Shown here: positions 19,601-26,638 of the stretch, in pieces | Numbering within the stretch: position 1 is the first letter of the stretch | How the letters are laid out: each line of letters starts with the position of its first letter | Source: Candidatus Colimorpha merdihippi | Lineage (GTDB): Bacteria > Bacteroidota > Bacteroidia > Bacteroidales > P3 | DNA: 47,908 bases | Assembly: GCA_018066145.1 (NCBI GenBank) | Contig: JAGHRY010000148.1 | Location: forward strand, 1 to 47,908 | Direction of reading: 5' to 3' | Translations under genes and position numbers: made by a program | Notes under the pieces: model-generated | Database searches by the model: none | Told to the model about the DNA's origin: nothing | Seen by the model: the letters and a program-made list of their open reading frames with translations, nothing else

Positions 19601-20808
19601 TATTCGCTGGTCGTGAGCAATCGCGCCGACTCGATTTTTTCATAGTCTGTGCCTCCCACAAAGCCCAACCCCTGCATATAGGAGGTAATGTTATTGATAC
19701 TGCGTATAGCCGAGCGATCCATGACCGAAAACAGATTGTTGCTCGTATTGGTTGGTTTCGTCGACATACCGCCCTGCAACCTGTTGCTCGCGGGGTTGTT
19801 TTCGCCCAAGTCAGTCAAAGCCAATATATTTCGGTTATTGGTAACTGCTGCACCCACATTGGTTCGCCACACCTCCATACGAATGATTTTTATATTCGTA
19901 TTGGGGGTAGGCAATGTAGACATGGCCTTGTTGTAATTTTCGTAAAAATACTGCGAAATGAAATAGTGGCGGTTTTCCTCGTACTCATCAGCCCGGATTT
20001 GGAACTCTTGTACCGAAGCCCCGCCTTGCACCTGCATATTTTCGGTGCTGGTTTCTTTAATCGAAAGTACGGCGTCCACCGTCAGCTTGCCGAATTTCAA
20101 TTTCGAGTGAAAACCCATCAATTGCTGGCTGCCGTGGATAAGGGTGGTATTCAACGGAAACGAGATATCGGCTGCTTCAAACAGCTGAAGGATATCATCC
20201 TCCTTGCCTTCGTATTTCAGTTTTACCTTATTTTCAAAATCAAATGTAGCTTGGGTGTTCCAATTGATGTCGAAGTCGAACAAATCGCCTATCTTGGCAT
20301 TAAGGCTTATCTGTATATTCTCATCGAAATCTGGAGTAGTAACGCTTCGCCGGGTGGCATCGCATTGGGGATCGTCGCGATAGTTGTTGATTATCTGGAA
20401 TGTAAGGTCGGCACTACCCGTAGGGGTAATGCTGATTTCGGGGATAGCCAAAAGGCCGTCGATTTTTTTGCTTATTTCGCTGAAACCCGGAATCCGGCTC
20501 AATAGTCCGGCATCGTTGGCTGTATCGGTGGCATCTGACCGGTCTTTCCAGTATTTCTGCATCAGCTGGTCCATCTGATAATTCTGGTACTCGTCAAAAG
20601 TCATATACTCTCGACTAATTACCATATCGCCCATACGGGTCACCTTGGTATAGCTGCCGCTTTGGGCATCATACTCCACGGTTGTAACCAACCCGCTGGG
20701 GTCCTGAGCCCATGTAGCAGGCGCTACCGCCAATAGCAGCAATAGCACCAGCCAACCAAATACCCTATTTTGTACCAATCTATTTATTTTCAAAACTTTC
20801 CGAATCAA
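13681..20808 (-). CDS. sprA: SprA/Sov-type outer-membrane protein (type IX secretion translocon)
   Basis: SprA forms the very large outer-membrane beta-barrel that passes type IX secretion substrates to the cell surface. The 2375-residue length and barrel-rich sequence match the family; recognisable stretches include RIPGFSEISKKIDGLLAIPEI, shortened here to IPGFSEISKKIDG (about 105-117), the repeated surface/barrel segments, and a final aromatic strand ending VRFSF. A signal peptide ends at about residue 35 (APATWAQ). The start is a TTG at 20808, 5 bp after the ruvA stop; no ATG or GTG fits between that stop and the signal peptide. The upstream ruvA neighbour agrees with known ruvA-sprA linkage. 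No PorV, GldKLMN or sorting-domain cargo is in the window. Confidence 0.93.
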   Translation of the reverse strand: MIRKVLKINRLVQNRVFGWLVLLLLLAVAPATWAQDPSGLVTTVEYDAQSGSYTKVTRMGDMVISREYMTFDEYQNYQMDQLMQKYWKDRSDATDTANDAGLLSRIPGFSEISKKIDGLLAIPEISITPTGSADLTFQIINNYRDDPQCDATRRSVTTPDFDENIQISLNAKIGDLFDFDINWNTQATFDFENKVKLKYEGKEDDILQLFEAADISFPLNTTLIHGSQQLMGFHSKLKFGKLTVDAVLSIKETSTENMQVQGGASVQEFQIRADEYEENRHYFISQYFYENYNKAMSTLPTPNTNIKIIRMEVWRTNVGAAVTNNRNILALTDLGENNPASNRLQGGMSTKPTNTSNNLFSVMDRSAIRSINNITSYMQGLGFVGGTDYEKIESARLLTTSEYTYNEELGFITLNQALSSDQVLAVAFQYQVIGDTTVYQVGELTTDGVNDPNTLVVKLIKGTGVDVHSPLWKLMMKNVYFLKSTQIGRDNFRLNVLYESPEGGVGIGYFTDGPKEGVPLVEVFGLDRMDASQNYFYADGVFDWFDSAAFKGGLIQASTGRIFFPYVEPFGKDLREILGDAEYAKQYCFDSLYTMTRALAQQYADKNKFYIEGYFSSTVSGEISLGYSVSQGSVTVTAGGVPLIENVDYTVDYTMGTVRIINESILSSGTPISVSSENNSFSMTSKTLLGGHLNYEIQPDFNVGATFMNLSEKPLTQKNNFGEEPTSNSIWGLDLNYRHEAPFVTKLIDRLPGIDTKAPSNLTVSAEFAQLVPGLASTGSAEGSVTYIDDFEGAESSIDLKGITYWHLASTPQDYQLAMPKFPETIPGSGLAYGFNRARLAWYRIGRDFFESGSPYNINDEDRSKPYARRIHEQEVFPNKELAPGDYSYVFELNLSYFPEERGPYNYDVAPTQYSAGLTSEGKLAQPKSRWAGIMRQLDYTDFETQNIETIEFWLMDPFIENPNHTGGKFYINLGDISEDILRDGRKSFENGLPISEEVTGVDTTIWGRVPNAQPVVNAFDNNESARRYQDIGYDGLSSSFGCEDEQTFFASYLRQIDSLFGSESEAYQQALADPSGDDFHYFRGSDYDEMDLKIVDRYKFYNNPEGNSRVDADNTESYPTAASAYPNVEDINKDNTLSEAENYYQYVIELEPSKMVIGENHIVDIQEAENVMLPNGTTTSCKWYQFRIPIREYDQLVGKLNGFQSIRFMRMYLNDFEEPIFLRFATLELVYATWRKYTEELLQPGDYTTGTGANTSFSISTVSIEENGSRYPVPYVLPPDIQREQWYSTSSSFMQLNEQALSLDITDLASGDARAVYRNSSYDLRNYGKGKMFVHAEKKAESDPIDDGDLVLFVRLGSDYTNNYYEYEVPLTFTPWGTSRDDQYGVWPIANNVEIDLTKLVDIKTNRNRLIRSGNLNYNSQLLYSEYVNDHKYTVLGSPNLGKVKVIMVGVRNPKKETLDDGNDMLPKSCIVWVNELRLADFNNRGGYAAMALARTNLADLGNLSMYGSYTTSGFGNLEDNPTTLELVNTLQFQTTLDMEMGKFLPEEWGVHIPFYLDWNKQVGSPEYNPNDPDIRLRNDLKTYQTQTERDSVRKSAQEQKTTTNLTLTNIRKDRTGKGALKTHFYDLENFSMSYAYSRERSSDDEISYFNKDQHRGSLSYAFSPQEPGIVTPFGNTKSKLVNNKNMKFIKDFNFYYKPKSFSFSTEVFRDYEETLLRNKGAALVILRPTYFKQFTWRRDYSLQYDLSRSIHIQYTAAANARVDEPVGRVDTRESREAIFSSLAQGGTMQNFQQVINLTWDVPITKLPYLDFLRLPVTYRTTYNYMGTTQALASQGSTLNSASQLQASATGQMQTLYNKFPFIKNAYKQNPANTTKDPKRMTKKERDKAIADSIARAKNPDSVRRAQVAEMLGSIANFGIRFVTGLKTFGLQYSLSTGSTLPGYMGTASIFGMDPSNGWAPGPAYVLGYNNNIVEQLRRNDLLSTDSLMNSSHLNTLNTQLSLQASMEPIRDLKIDITATQNSQQREEYYYKYLSEWDRVDGPLSYVMTGSYSTTTWCWNTAFIDPDELYNSFLDNRTTVSDRLAANNPNPYCDQMIRDTMNGQFYHAGYSANQQTVLLTSFLAAYFGKDAATLSYSPFLAMPLPNWSINYNGLSKVKFLKKWFNNISISHKYSSNYSVGNFYTDAAISGKEGYDYGFETVLNNTGDYIAPVSMSGVQISEQFNPLIRMSVSMTNSLQFNFSVQKNRTLNLSFSNNQLTETTRDGITFGGGYRFKDVAFDIQVGDEVKHLKSDVVLQLNLTYNSNKTNIRKINQNINQVSSGSEVWMAEVSAEYALSTSLTLRAFFQTNINTPYISNSYPNSTTKGGITVRFSF

Positions 20809-20813
20809 TGATA

Positions 20814-21383
20814 TTACAATTTTCCCAAAGCCTCCTTGATAAGGCCCTCTACCGAAAGCGTGTTGTCCAATTTCTGCAGCACCTTGTCGGCTGCTGCTTT
20901 GGGGAATCCCAGCATCACCAATGCGCTGAGCGCCTCTTCTTTGTTTTGGCTTGCAGCAGGAGCGGCGGCAGCAATGGTGCCACTAGCCTCCACTTTGTCT
21001 TGCAACTCTATCACAATACGTTGGGCAGTCTTGGCTCCTACCCCTTTCACTCGCTGGATTTGTTTGGCATCCTGGGCTGCTATGGCATTGGTAAGTTCTG
21101 CTACCGACAGCGACGACAGCATCATTCTGGCCGTAGCAGCTCCCACGCCGCTTACTGCCAGCAACAGCCGGAACATATCCCGCTCGGCTGTGGTATAAAA
21201 ACCATAAAGCAAATGGGCATCTTCGCGAATTATTTCATGCACCCAAAGTCGCGCCTGCTGTTTCTCCTGTATGGCACTATACGTATTGAGTGTGATTTCC
21301 ATCAGATAGCCCACGCCCCCACAGTCGATAACGGCGGTGGCGGCTGTAAGCGAGACCAATTGTCCTGAGATATATTCGTACAT
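20814..21383 (-). CDS. ruvA: Holliday junction branch-migration protein RuvA
   Basis: RuvA tetramers bind four-way junctions and load the RuvB motor. The 189-residue protein has the N-terminal OB-fold (MYEYISGQLVSLTAATAVID; about 1-62), two helix-hairpin-helix motifs in the middle (LLAVSGVGAATARMML and RVKGVGAKTAQRIVIEL; about 70-130), and the short C-terminal RuvB-contact domain (about 145-189, ALVMLGFPKAAADKVL). The acidic pin residues were not checked individually. The stop is 5 bp before the sprA TTG start, and the lipoprotein gene ends 9 bp upstream. Confidence 0.95.
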   Translation of the reverse strand: MYEYISGQLVSLTAATAVIDCGGVGYLMEITLNTYSAIQEKQQARLWVHEIIREDAHLLYGFYTTAERDMFRLLLAVSGVGAATARMMLSSLSVAELTNAIAAQDAKQIQRVKGVGAKTAQRIVIELQDKVEASGTIAAAAPAASQNKEEALSALVMLGFPKAAADKVLQKLDNTLSVEGLIKEALGKL

Positions 21384-21392
21384 AAATTGTCC

Positions 21393-22781
21393 TTATCGTA
21401 TTATTTTTTTGTCATTTGGAGCTTCGGCATCGGGGTATGTATACCCAATCCCAAGTGCCGGCGATCCTTCTTTCAGGCGGTAGTCGCCATTCGCAACATC
21501 TACAAACTTCGGGTCTTCATCCCACTCTCCTCCTTTGACCAGGGTGTGGTTTAACACCAAGGTTGCCGACACCGTAGTGTCGTAGTCGGCAATCAGCTCA
21601 TTGGCCATGGACCCATATATAATGCAATCGTCAAAACGCACATGCATTCCATACAGGTACAGGTAATTTGCATAGGTTCTATAGTTGGTTATCAACACAC
21701 TGGGGAATTTCCTGGTTTCATACCGCCAGTAATTGGCGAAAGTGGAGTTGGCAAACCTATATTCGCCGCCATACCGCAGCAGCAGGGTCGACACTCCGCA
21801 GTTGGTCACCAGCAAGTTGTCGCCAACTATATAGGCCGAATTGCTTTGTATGCCAGCCTGGGTGTGGTTGCGAATCTCGCTATTGGAAATATCCAACGTG
21901 GGGTTGCCATTGATATTGGTGTCCACCAGCAGCCCGATAAATCCGTTTTCAATTACGGCATGCTCAATCACATTGTCGCGACTGCCGCCATATAGCCATA
22001 TATGGCCCCACTGGCCGGGGAGATAGTCGTACCACCCGTCATGCCGAATCGAAGTAAACAGCACCGGTTGTTCGGCCGTGCCTCGTGCCACAAGCGTAGC
22101 GCTGTCGAATACCCACAGCACCGCATCGTCGGCAAAATAAATCTCGTCGCCGGCCTGCAGCTGAAGTGTGTTGCGCGAATCCACCACGGCATAGCCCAAC
22201 ACCACATGAGGCAGGTCGTGCCGCCAACCGTCGCAATCTATCACGCTGTAAGCGTATGGCTTGCCGTACATGCCGTTAATCAAAGGCTTGCCGCTGGCAT
22301 CACGCAGGGTGTCGGTAGGTATATGATATACCGCATTACGCCCGTATGCAGTCAGGGGAATGGATTCCTGCCGACCACCGAAATCGAACACAATGCGATC
22401 CTCTATCAAAAAAGGTTCGGTCTGGGAATTGGGGTTGATGTTGGCTCGAACAAACACAAAGATGCTGTCGCCAGCTGCTATACGCACATCCTCAGCCACC
22501 AGGCTGGTATCGCCATCGACATTCAGTCGAAACCGCGAGCTGCGCCCTCCAGCCAGCGTAACATACCGCATCTTCACGTCAAAATCATTGCGGTTATACA
22601 CCATCAGCTGACGTGTGGTGGTGCCCATTTGGGTGAATACGGTATCGAAGGCCATCGTATCGCACGAATAATCAAGCCAATTGCCTTCCGTCACCACGCT
22701 ATCCTCTTTCTGGCAGGCGCCAAACAGCACCGCCATCAAGAACAGCATCACCAGCGGATAATATAACGCATTTCTATACAT
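21393..22781 (-). CDS. Predicted beta-helix outer-membrane lipoprotein
   Basis: A 462-residue lipoprotein of unknown function. Using the ATG at 22781, the signal ends at a lipobox cysteine at about 23 (LFGACQ); a TTG nine bases upstream is also possible. Residues about 40-140 are beta-rich and Ig-like. Residues about 170-430 resemble a right-handed parallel beta-helix, with short turns such as VIEHAVIENGFIGLLVD, LDISNSEIRNHTQAGIQS and FANSTFANYWR. This suggests carbohydrate or surface binding, but no catalytic residues can be assigned. It is first in the minus-strand run leading to ruvA and sprA. Similar lipoproteins next to ruvA are plausible in other Bacteroidota; I could not check this. 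Confidence 0.82.
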   Translation of the reverse strand: MYRNALYYPLVMLFLMAVLFGACQKEDSVVTEGNWLDYSCDTMAFDTVFTQMGTTTRQLMVYNRNDFDVKMRYVTLAGGRSSRFRLNVDGDTSLVAEDVRIAAGDSIFVFVRANINPNSQTEPFLIEDRIVFDFGGRQESIPLTAYGRNAVYHIPTDTLRDASGKPLINGMYGKPYAYSVIDCDGWRHDLPHVVLGYAVVDSRNTLQLQAGDEIYFADDAVLWVFDSATLVARGTAEQPVLFTSIRHDGWYDYLPGQWGHIWLYGGSRDNVIEHAVIENGFIGLLVDTNINGNPTLDISNSEIRNHTQAGIQSNSAYIVGDNLLVTNCGVSTLLLRYGGEYRFANSTFANYWRYETRKFPSVLITNYRTYANYLYLYGMHVRFDDCIIYGSMANELIADYDTTVSATLVLNHTLVKGGEWDEDPKFVDVANGDYRLKEGSPALGIGYTYPDAEAPNDKKIIR

Positions 22782-22788
22782 ATCCCCC

Positions 22789-22831
22789 AATAACGGAAAA
22801 AAGATATTTATATTATAAATAACGGAAAAAA
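22789..22831. promoter_or_regulatory. Paired direct repeats upstream of the lipoprotein-ruvA-sprA run
   Basis: AATAACGGAAAAAA occurs at 22789-22802 and again at 22818-22831, 29 bp apart, directly before the first gene of the minus-strand run. On the minus strand, TATCTTTT (22798-22805) resembles the -7 element, with TTTC (22825-22828) 19 bp away in the -33 position. The promoter match is weak; the repeat itself is exact. Confidence 0.4.
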
Positions 22832-22886
22832 AAGTGCCTCATACTTCATCGTGCCGATAACCGCATAGCCTCCCCGCCCCCATTCA

Positions 22887-22913
22887 TTAAGCAATCGGCA
22901 TGCCGAAGCTTAA
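22887..22913. repeat. 27-bp palindrome with self-complementary core
   Basis: TTAAGC (22887-22892) pairs with GCTTAA (22908-22913), and between them CGGCATGCCG (22896-22905) is itself a perfect 10-bp palindrome. It lies in the gap between the M64 peptidase end and the lipoprotein start. It could be an operator or a hairpin; no regulator is assigned. Confidence 0.55.
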
Positions 22914-22942
22914 CAGCAACCGGGAAGCTGGCTCGTTGTTTG

Positions 22943-22992
22943 TTCGTTCTTGGACGAAGCAAGAACGAAGGTAGGACGAAGCAAGAACGAAG
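22943..22992. repeat. Tandem 22-nt repeat with hairpin potential
   Basis: GGACGAAGCAAGAACGAAG occurs twice (22952-22970 and 22974-22992) with a 3-nt spacer, and a shorter relative (CCCAAGACGAAGCC) follows at about 23003. TTCGTTCTTG (22943-22952) is the exact complement of CAAGAACGAA in either unit, so two alternative 10-bp stems are possible. Two units only; not a CRISPR. Confidence 0.75.
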
Positions 22993-23041
22993 TCTCGGCG
23001 AACCCAAGACGAAGCCAAAGAGAACTGTTTTTGAGTTCTTA

Positions 23042-24346
23042 TTATCTAGTGTAGAGGTCGAAAACCTGATTCAAGCGCTTGGCACAAACCGGACAGAAGG
23101 GAGCATAATCGCGCATCATACAATGCATTACGGGGCGGAAGAAATCCTTGGAATGGTAACTGGCTCCTTCGTAGGCCCCCACCGGGCCATTCTCGCTTCT
23201 TTTCACACTGTTATTGTCGGGGGTGGGCACAGGCGTTCCGGCGGGCAACATCGACTCCCATTTTTGGTCGAAATGTATGAGGGTGGTGATGTTGGGTTCC
23301 ATCGGCTCCTCTGTGGGCTTATGCATGCCGCCATAGCTGAGATTTTCGTCCACATACTCGTCGGCCAATCCGCCTATGCTGTGGCCCAATTCGTGCGGGA
23401 GCACCATGGGAGCCATCTGGTTCAACGAGCTGATAGCATAGAAATTATATATTGCCCCTCCGCCATAAGTATCACTATTGGCCATAATGATGATATGGTC
23501 GCATGGGGTATCGCCTATCACATCGTGAAGGCGGAACAGATTCATGGTCATCAAATAGCGGTCGGCGCCAAAGGTGTTGTAGCTGGCACCCACCAGACTT
23601 TTCACGGCTATGCCTTTATTGGGGTCGGTAATACCCGATGCTTTGCCCGTAATAGGGATGCCCCAAACGTTAAAATCGCTGCGCCTGCTGTTGAACGGCT
23701 CTTGGGCAAGCATATATTCCATGAATTTGTACATGTCGTTTATCATTTTTACCGAATCGGCAGGGCCGTATCCTTCGGGCACTATCACCACATCCATTTT
23801 GGAATGCACATCGCCCATATATTGCAGTTTCAGGGGCGTGACCACGCGACGGGTATACTCGCGCTGCGACATCACTTTCAGCCGGGTCTGGGGATCGTAA
23901 CGCAGCACGCTCAGGGTAAAATACCGGCCGTTGGCACCTCGCTCTTCCCAGCAGATATCCACCGGATTTTTAGGCCAAGGCACACGCACTACTTCTTCCA
24001 GCATGGCTATGCTGTCTTTGCCTTCAGGCGTGTCGCGATATTCGTTGAACAAGCTGTTATAGTGGCGAGTATATATTACATTCCCCCGTCGGGCATCCTT
24101 CACCACAATTCGGAAATGGCCATTGTCAAAGGGGTCTATCAACTGGGTGTACGACCCCGGCCAAATGGGCAAACGTTCATCGTAGCACCCCACAATGGTG
24201 TCGCTTTGGCGGTTGCCAGCCCGGTAATAATCGATACGCAGGGTGGCATCTTCAAAATACTTCGAAAAATTAACTGTCTGCGCCTGCATTTGGCTATTCG
24301 TTGGCAGCGCAAGTATTGTAAGAATTGCAATAAAAATACGTTTCAT
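23042..24346 (-). CDS. M64 family metallopeptidase (IgA peptidase-like)
   Basis: Predicted exported zinc protease. Of 434 residues, the first 22 form a signal peptide (ending SQMQAQ). An N-terminal beta-domain (about 25-150; VNFSKYFEDATLRIDYYRAG) precedes the peptidase M64 domain (about 160-430). The zinc-binding HELGH begins at residue 318 and is followed by the family pattern up to LADEY (about 327-331). Two cysteines near the end (FCPVCAKR) are typical of the family. M64 is named for a Clostridium IgA protease, but most Bacteroidota members have no known substrate, so host immunoglobulin cleavage should not be assumed. No type IX sorting domain and no lipobox are seen. Confidence 0.9.
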   Translation of the reverse strand: MKRIFIAILTILALPTNSQMQAQTVNFSKYFEDATLRIDYYRAGNRQSDTIVGCYDERLPIWPGSYTQLIDPFDNGHFRIVVKDARRGNVIYTRHYNSLFNEYRDTPEGKDSIAMLEEVVRVPWPKNPVDICWEERGANGRYFTLSVLRYDPQTRLKVMSQREYTRRVVTPLKLQYMGDVHSKMDVVIVPEGYGPADSVKMINDMYKFMEYMLAQEPFNSRRSDFNVWGIPITGKASGITDPNKGIAVKSLVGASYNTFGADRYLMTMNLFRLHDVIGDTPCDHIIIMANSDTYGGGAIYNFYAISSLNQMAPMVLPHELGHSIGGLADEYVDENLSYGGMHKPTEEPMEPNITTLIHFDQKWESMLPAGTPVPTPDNNSVKRSENGPVGAYEGASYHSKDFFRPVMHCMMRDYAPFCPVCAKRLNQVFDLYTR

Positions 24347-24402
24347 AACACTAATAAAACGACTTTTTATAAAAAAAAGTATTCCAATTCATAAAAAGTT
24401 TG

Positions 24403-24410
24403 TACTTTTG
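24403..24410 (+). promoter_or_regulatory. Bacteroidota -7 promoter element (TACTTTTG) of the Sua5/YrdC gene
   Basis: TACTTTTG fits TAnnTTTG and ends nine bases before the ATG at 24420, implying a very short leader. No good TTTG is found 19 bp upstream. Downstream, the holin-family and panC genes may depend partly on it. Confidence 0.55.
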
Positions 24411-24419
24411 CAGCCCGTA

Positions 24420-25040
24420 ATGATAACAAAAATATATCCCGACAACCCTAATACGCGCGAAATTCGTCGCGTTGTCGACCTCCTCAATCAGGGTGGAATC
24501 ATCGTCATTCCCACCGACACGCTTTATGCCTTTGCATGCAGCATGGAGTTCAAACGCTCTGTTGAAACCATCGCCCAGCTCAAGGGATTTTCCCTCAAAA
24601 AGGCCCGCTACTCTATGCTCTGTTCCTCGCTCAGCATGGCTTCGGAATATGTCCGCCCCATGGATAAGGACACTTTTTCGTTGCTCAAATCCTGCCTTCC
24701 CGGTCCTTACACTTTTGTGATGGATTCCAACAGCAATGTTCCTCGCAATTATCTCAATCCCAATAAAACCATCGGCATCCGTGTGCCTAACAATGCCATC
24801 CTCCAAGCCGTTGTCGACACCCTAGGCTGCCCGCTGATTGGCACTTCTGTGCGACGCGAGGGCGAAGATCAAGAGTCGGAATATCTCACCGACCCCGAAT
24901 TGATACACGAAACTTATAGCAATCGTGTCGACCTTGTAATCGACGGCGGCATCGGCAACGACGAGCCTTCAACCGTAGTCGACTGCTCGGGCGGCAATAT
25001 GGAAGTGCTCCGGTACGGCAAAGGTCCAATCGAACTCTAG
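24420..25040 (+). CDS. Sua5/YciO/YrdC family protein (threonylcarbamoyl-AMP synthase-like)
   Basis: Family members make threonylcarbamoyl-AMP from threonine, bicarbonate and ATP for the t6A modification of ANN-decoding tRNAs. The 206-residue protein starts at the ATG at 24420, straight after a TACTTTTG promoter element; longer reading upstream runs into the opposite gene. It has the GGIIVIPTDTLYA nucleotide loop (about 24-36), the KGFSLKKARYSML basic segment (about 58-70), LPGPYTFV (about 97-104) and the IGIRVPNN and GTSVRREGE motifs. The short form without a C-terminal Sua5 domain resembles the YciO/TsaC group. Whether it is the essential TsaC or the less understood YciO cannot be settled by eye. 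Confidence 0.85.
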   Translation: MITKIYPDNPNTREIRRVVDLLNQGGIIVIPTDTLYAFACSMEFKRSVETIAQLKGFSLKKARYSMLCSSLSMASEYVRPMDKDTFSLLKSCLPGPYTFVMDSNSNVPRNYLNPNKTIGIRVPNNAILQAVVDTLGCPLIGTSVRREGEDQESEYLTDPELIHETYSNRVDLVIDGGIGNDEPSTVVDCSGGNMEVLRYGKGPIEL

Positions 25041-25166
25041 CCGGTTTCAGTCTGCCCGATGTCAATTCGACGAATAATCCCTTAAATGAATTTGCCGCAC
25101 AATCTTCCATCTAATAATCTCCAACTCCACAACAATCAACAAAACGCTCCCTCGGTATAGTATAAA

Positions 25167-25685
25167 ATGAAAAAGAAGGTTATCCGAATTACCAGCAATA
25201 CTTATTCCGGCCCTTGGGGTTTTCTGGCACAAGTCGTCGTCATGACCCTCGCAGCCATCGTGGCTGCTTACATCGTGCCCGGTGTTGAAATCGAAACCAC
25301 CCGCACCGCCATCCTTACGGCTGTAGTGATTGCCCTGCTCAACAATTTCATCCGGCCGATACTTATCGTCATCACCCTCCCCTTCACTATCGGCACCATG
25401 GGGCTTTTCCTCCTGGTCGTCAACGCGGTCATCATTCTTTTGGCATCTCGGCTGGTGAGTCGGTTCCACGTCGACGGATTCTGGAGCGCATTCTTTTTCA
25501 GCCTGCTGCTCACAGCCATCAACTACCTGCTCGAAATCCCCAACAAGTATATGCGCCGTCCCGAATACCAACCCTCTGAGAACAGCTCTATCGACGACCA
25601 TGTCGACACCGATAACGACGGGTTTGCTTCCTACGAAGACGTGACCGACAGGTATACCGATGAGAGTAACAATCAAGAACATTAA
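25167..25685 (+). CDS. YvlD/phage-holin-4-superfamily membrane protein
   Basis: A 172-residue inner-membrane protein with four hydrophobic spans (about 20-42, 46-70, 73-97, 104-125) in the pattern of PF04020, including the marks LLNNFIRPILIVITLPFTIG (about 62-81) and FHVDGFWSAFF. The tail from about 130 is acidic and probably cytoplasmic (IDDHVDTDNDGF). Despite the family name it is a chromosomal housekeeping-type protein, not evidence of a prophage. It lies 126 bp after the Sua5 gene and 61 bp before panC, so cotranscription is possible. Function unknown. Confidence 0.85.
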   Translation: MKKKVIRITSNTYSGPWGFLAQVVVMTLAAIVAAYIVPGVEIETTRTAILTAVVIALLNNFIRPILIVITLPFTIGTMGLFLLVVNAVIILLASRLVSRFHVDGFWSAFFFSLLLTAINYLLEIPNKYMRRPEYQPSENSSIDDHVDTDNDGFASYEDVTDRYTDESNNQEH

Positions 25686-25746
25686 TCAATCCAAAAATAC
25701 GACTGGGAACACCATTCCCGGCTGCTGATTATTTTTTTAAACAACA

Positions 25747-26616
25747 ATGAAAATTCTTACTACTGTTGCGGAACTTACCGCAGCCATCCAAGATGCTAAG
25801 CAAAACAACAAGACCATAGGCCTTGTACCCACCATGGGAGCCCTTCACGAAGGCCACCTTTCACTTATCACCCGCGCCCGCCAGGAGAACGACATCGTGG
25901 TTGTGTCGGTGTTTGTCAACCCCATCCAGTTCAACAATCAGGAAGACCTGGCAAAATACCCTCGCACGGTCGAAGCCGACTGCCAGAAGTTGGCTGCGGG
26001 TGGTGCCGACATCGCTTTTGTTCCCCCTGTCGAAGAGATGTACCCCGAACCCGTTAATACTGTCTATCACTTCGGCCCTATCGAGGAGGTGATGGAAGGC
26101 CCACGCCGTCCGGGTCATTTTTCGGGCGTTGCCGTGGTGGTTCGCCGCCTGTTTGACCTCACCCAGCCCAATCGAGCCTATTTTGGCGAAAAGGACTTCC
26201 AGCAGATTGCCATCATCCGCAACCTCTTGGAGCAGATCCAATACCCCATCGAGCTTGTCCCATGCCCCATCGTCCGCGCCGACGATGGTTTGGCTCTCAG
26301 CAGCCGCAATATGCGCTTGAGTGCCGAAGCCCGCGCCGTGGCTCCCAACATCTACGCCACCTTGGAGCAAGCCGTGGAAATGAGCGAATGCGAGGATGTG
26401 GAGAGTGTGCACGATTTCGTGATGGAAACCCTTACATCATTCCATGAGGTGAACGGCATTGACGAAAGCCTAAAATTCGAGCCCGAATATTTCGAAATCG
26501 TCGACGACACCACGCTCCAACCCGTGACCGAATGGGACGGCGAGCATGGCATAGTCGGCTGCATCACCGTATGGCTTACCGGAGTACGCCTGATCGACAT
26601 GGTGCGTTTCCGCTAG
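25747..26616 (+). CDS. panC: Pantothenate synthetase
   Basis: Joins pantoate and beta-alanine with ATP to make pantothenate, the coenzyme A precursor. The 289-residue protein shows PTMGALHEGHLSLI with the HxGH histidines 34 and 37, FVNPIQFNNQEDLAKYPR (about 56-73), GEKDFQQ (about 146-152) and the ALSSRNMRLS KMSKS-like loop (about 184-193). It is complete, with all key motifs. No panB or panD is in the window. A rho-independent terminator follows at 26639-26674. Confidence 0.95.
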   Translation: MKILTTVAELTAAIQDAKQNNKTIGLVPTMGALHEGHLSLITRARQENDIVVVSVFVNPIQFNNQEDLAKYPRTVEADCQKLAAGGADIAFVPPVEEMYPEPVNTVYHFGPIEEVMEGPRRPGHFSGVAVVVRRLFDLTQPNRAYFGEKDFQQIAIIRNLLEQIQYPIELVPCPIVRADDGLALSSRNMRLSAEARAVAPNIYATLEQAVEMSECEDVESVHDFVMETLTSFHEVNGIDESLKFEPEYFEIVDDTTLQPVTEWDGEHGIVGCITVWLTGVRLIDMVRFR

Positions 26617-26638
26617 AATTTGAATCCATAGAACTAAC

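Noticed and set aside
19003-20505. 500-residue open frame antisense to sprA
   Set aside because: SprA is continuous through the region with family-like sequence; the antisense frame shows no domain, start context or partner.
22952-22992. CRISPR-like tandem repeats
   Set aside because: Only two units with a 3-nt spacer, and no cas genes in the window.
22940-24394. 484-residue open frame antisense to the M64 gene
   Set aside because: The opposite strand has a signal peptide and the HELGH zinc site in the right order, so the plus frame is a shadow.
24243-24419. N-terminal extension of the Sua5/YrdC gene
   Set aside because: It would run through the opposite gene and across the promoter element at 24403-24410; the ATG at 24420 starts at the family N-terminus.
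25167-25685. Prophage holin
   Set aside because: The family name is historical; no other phage gene is present and the sequence matches chromosomal YvlD-like membrane proteins.
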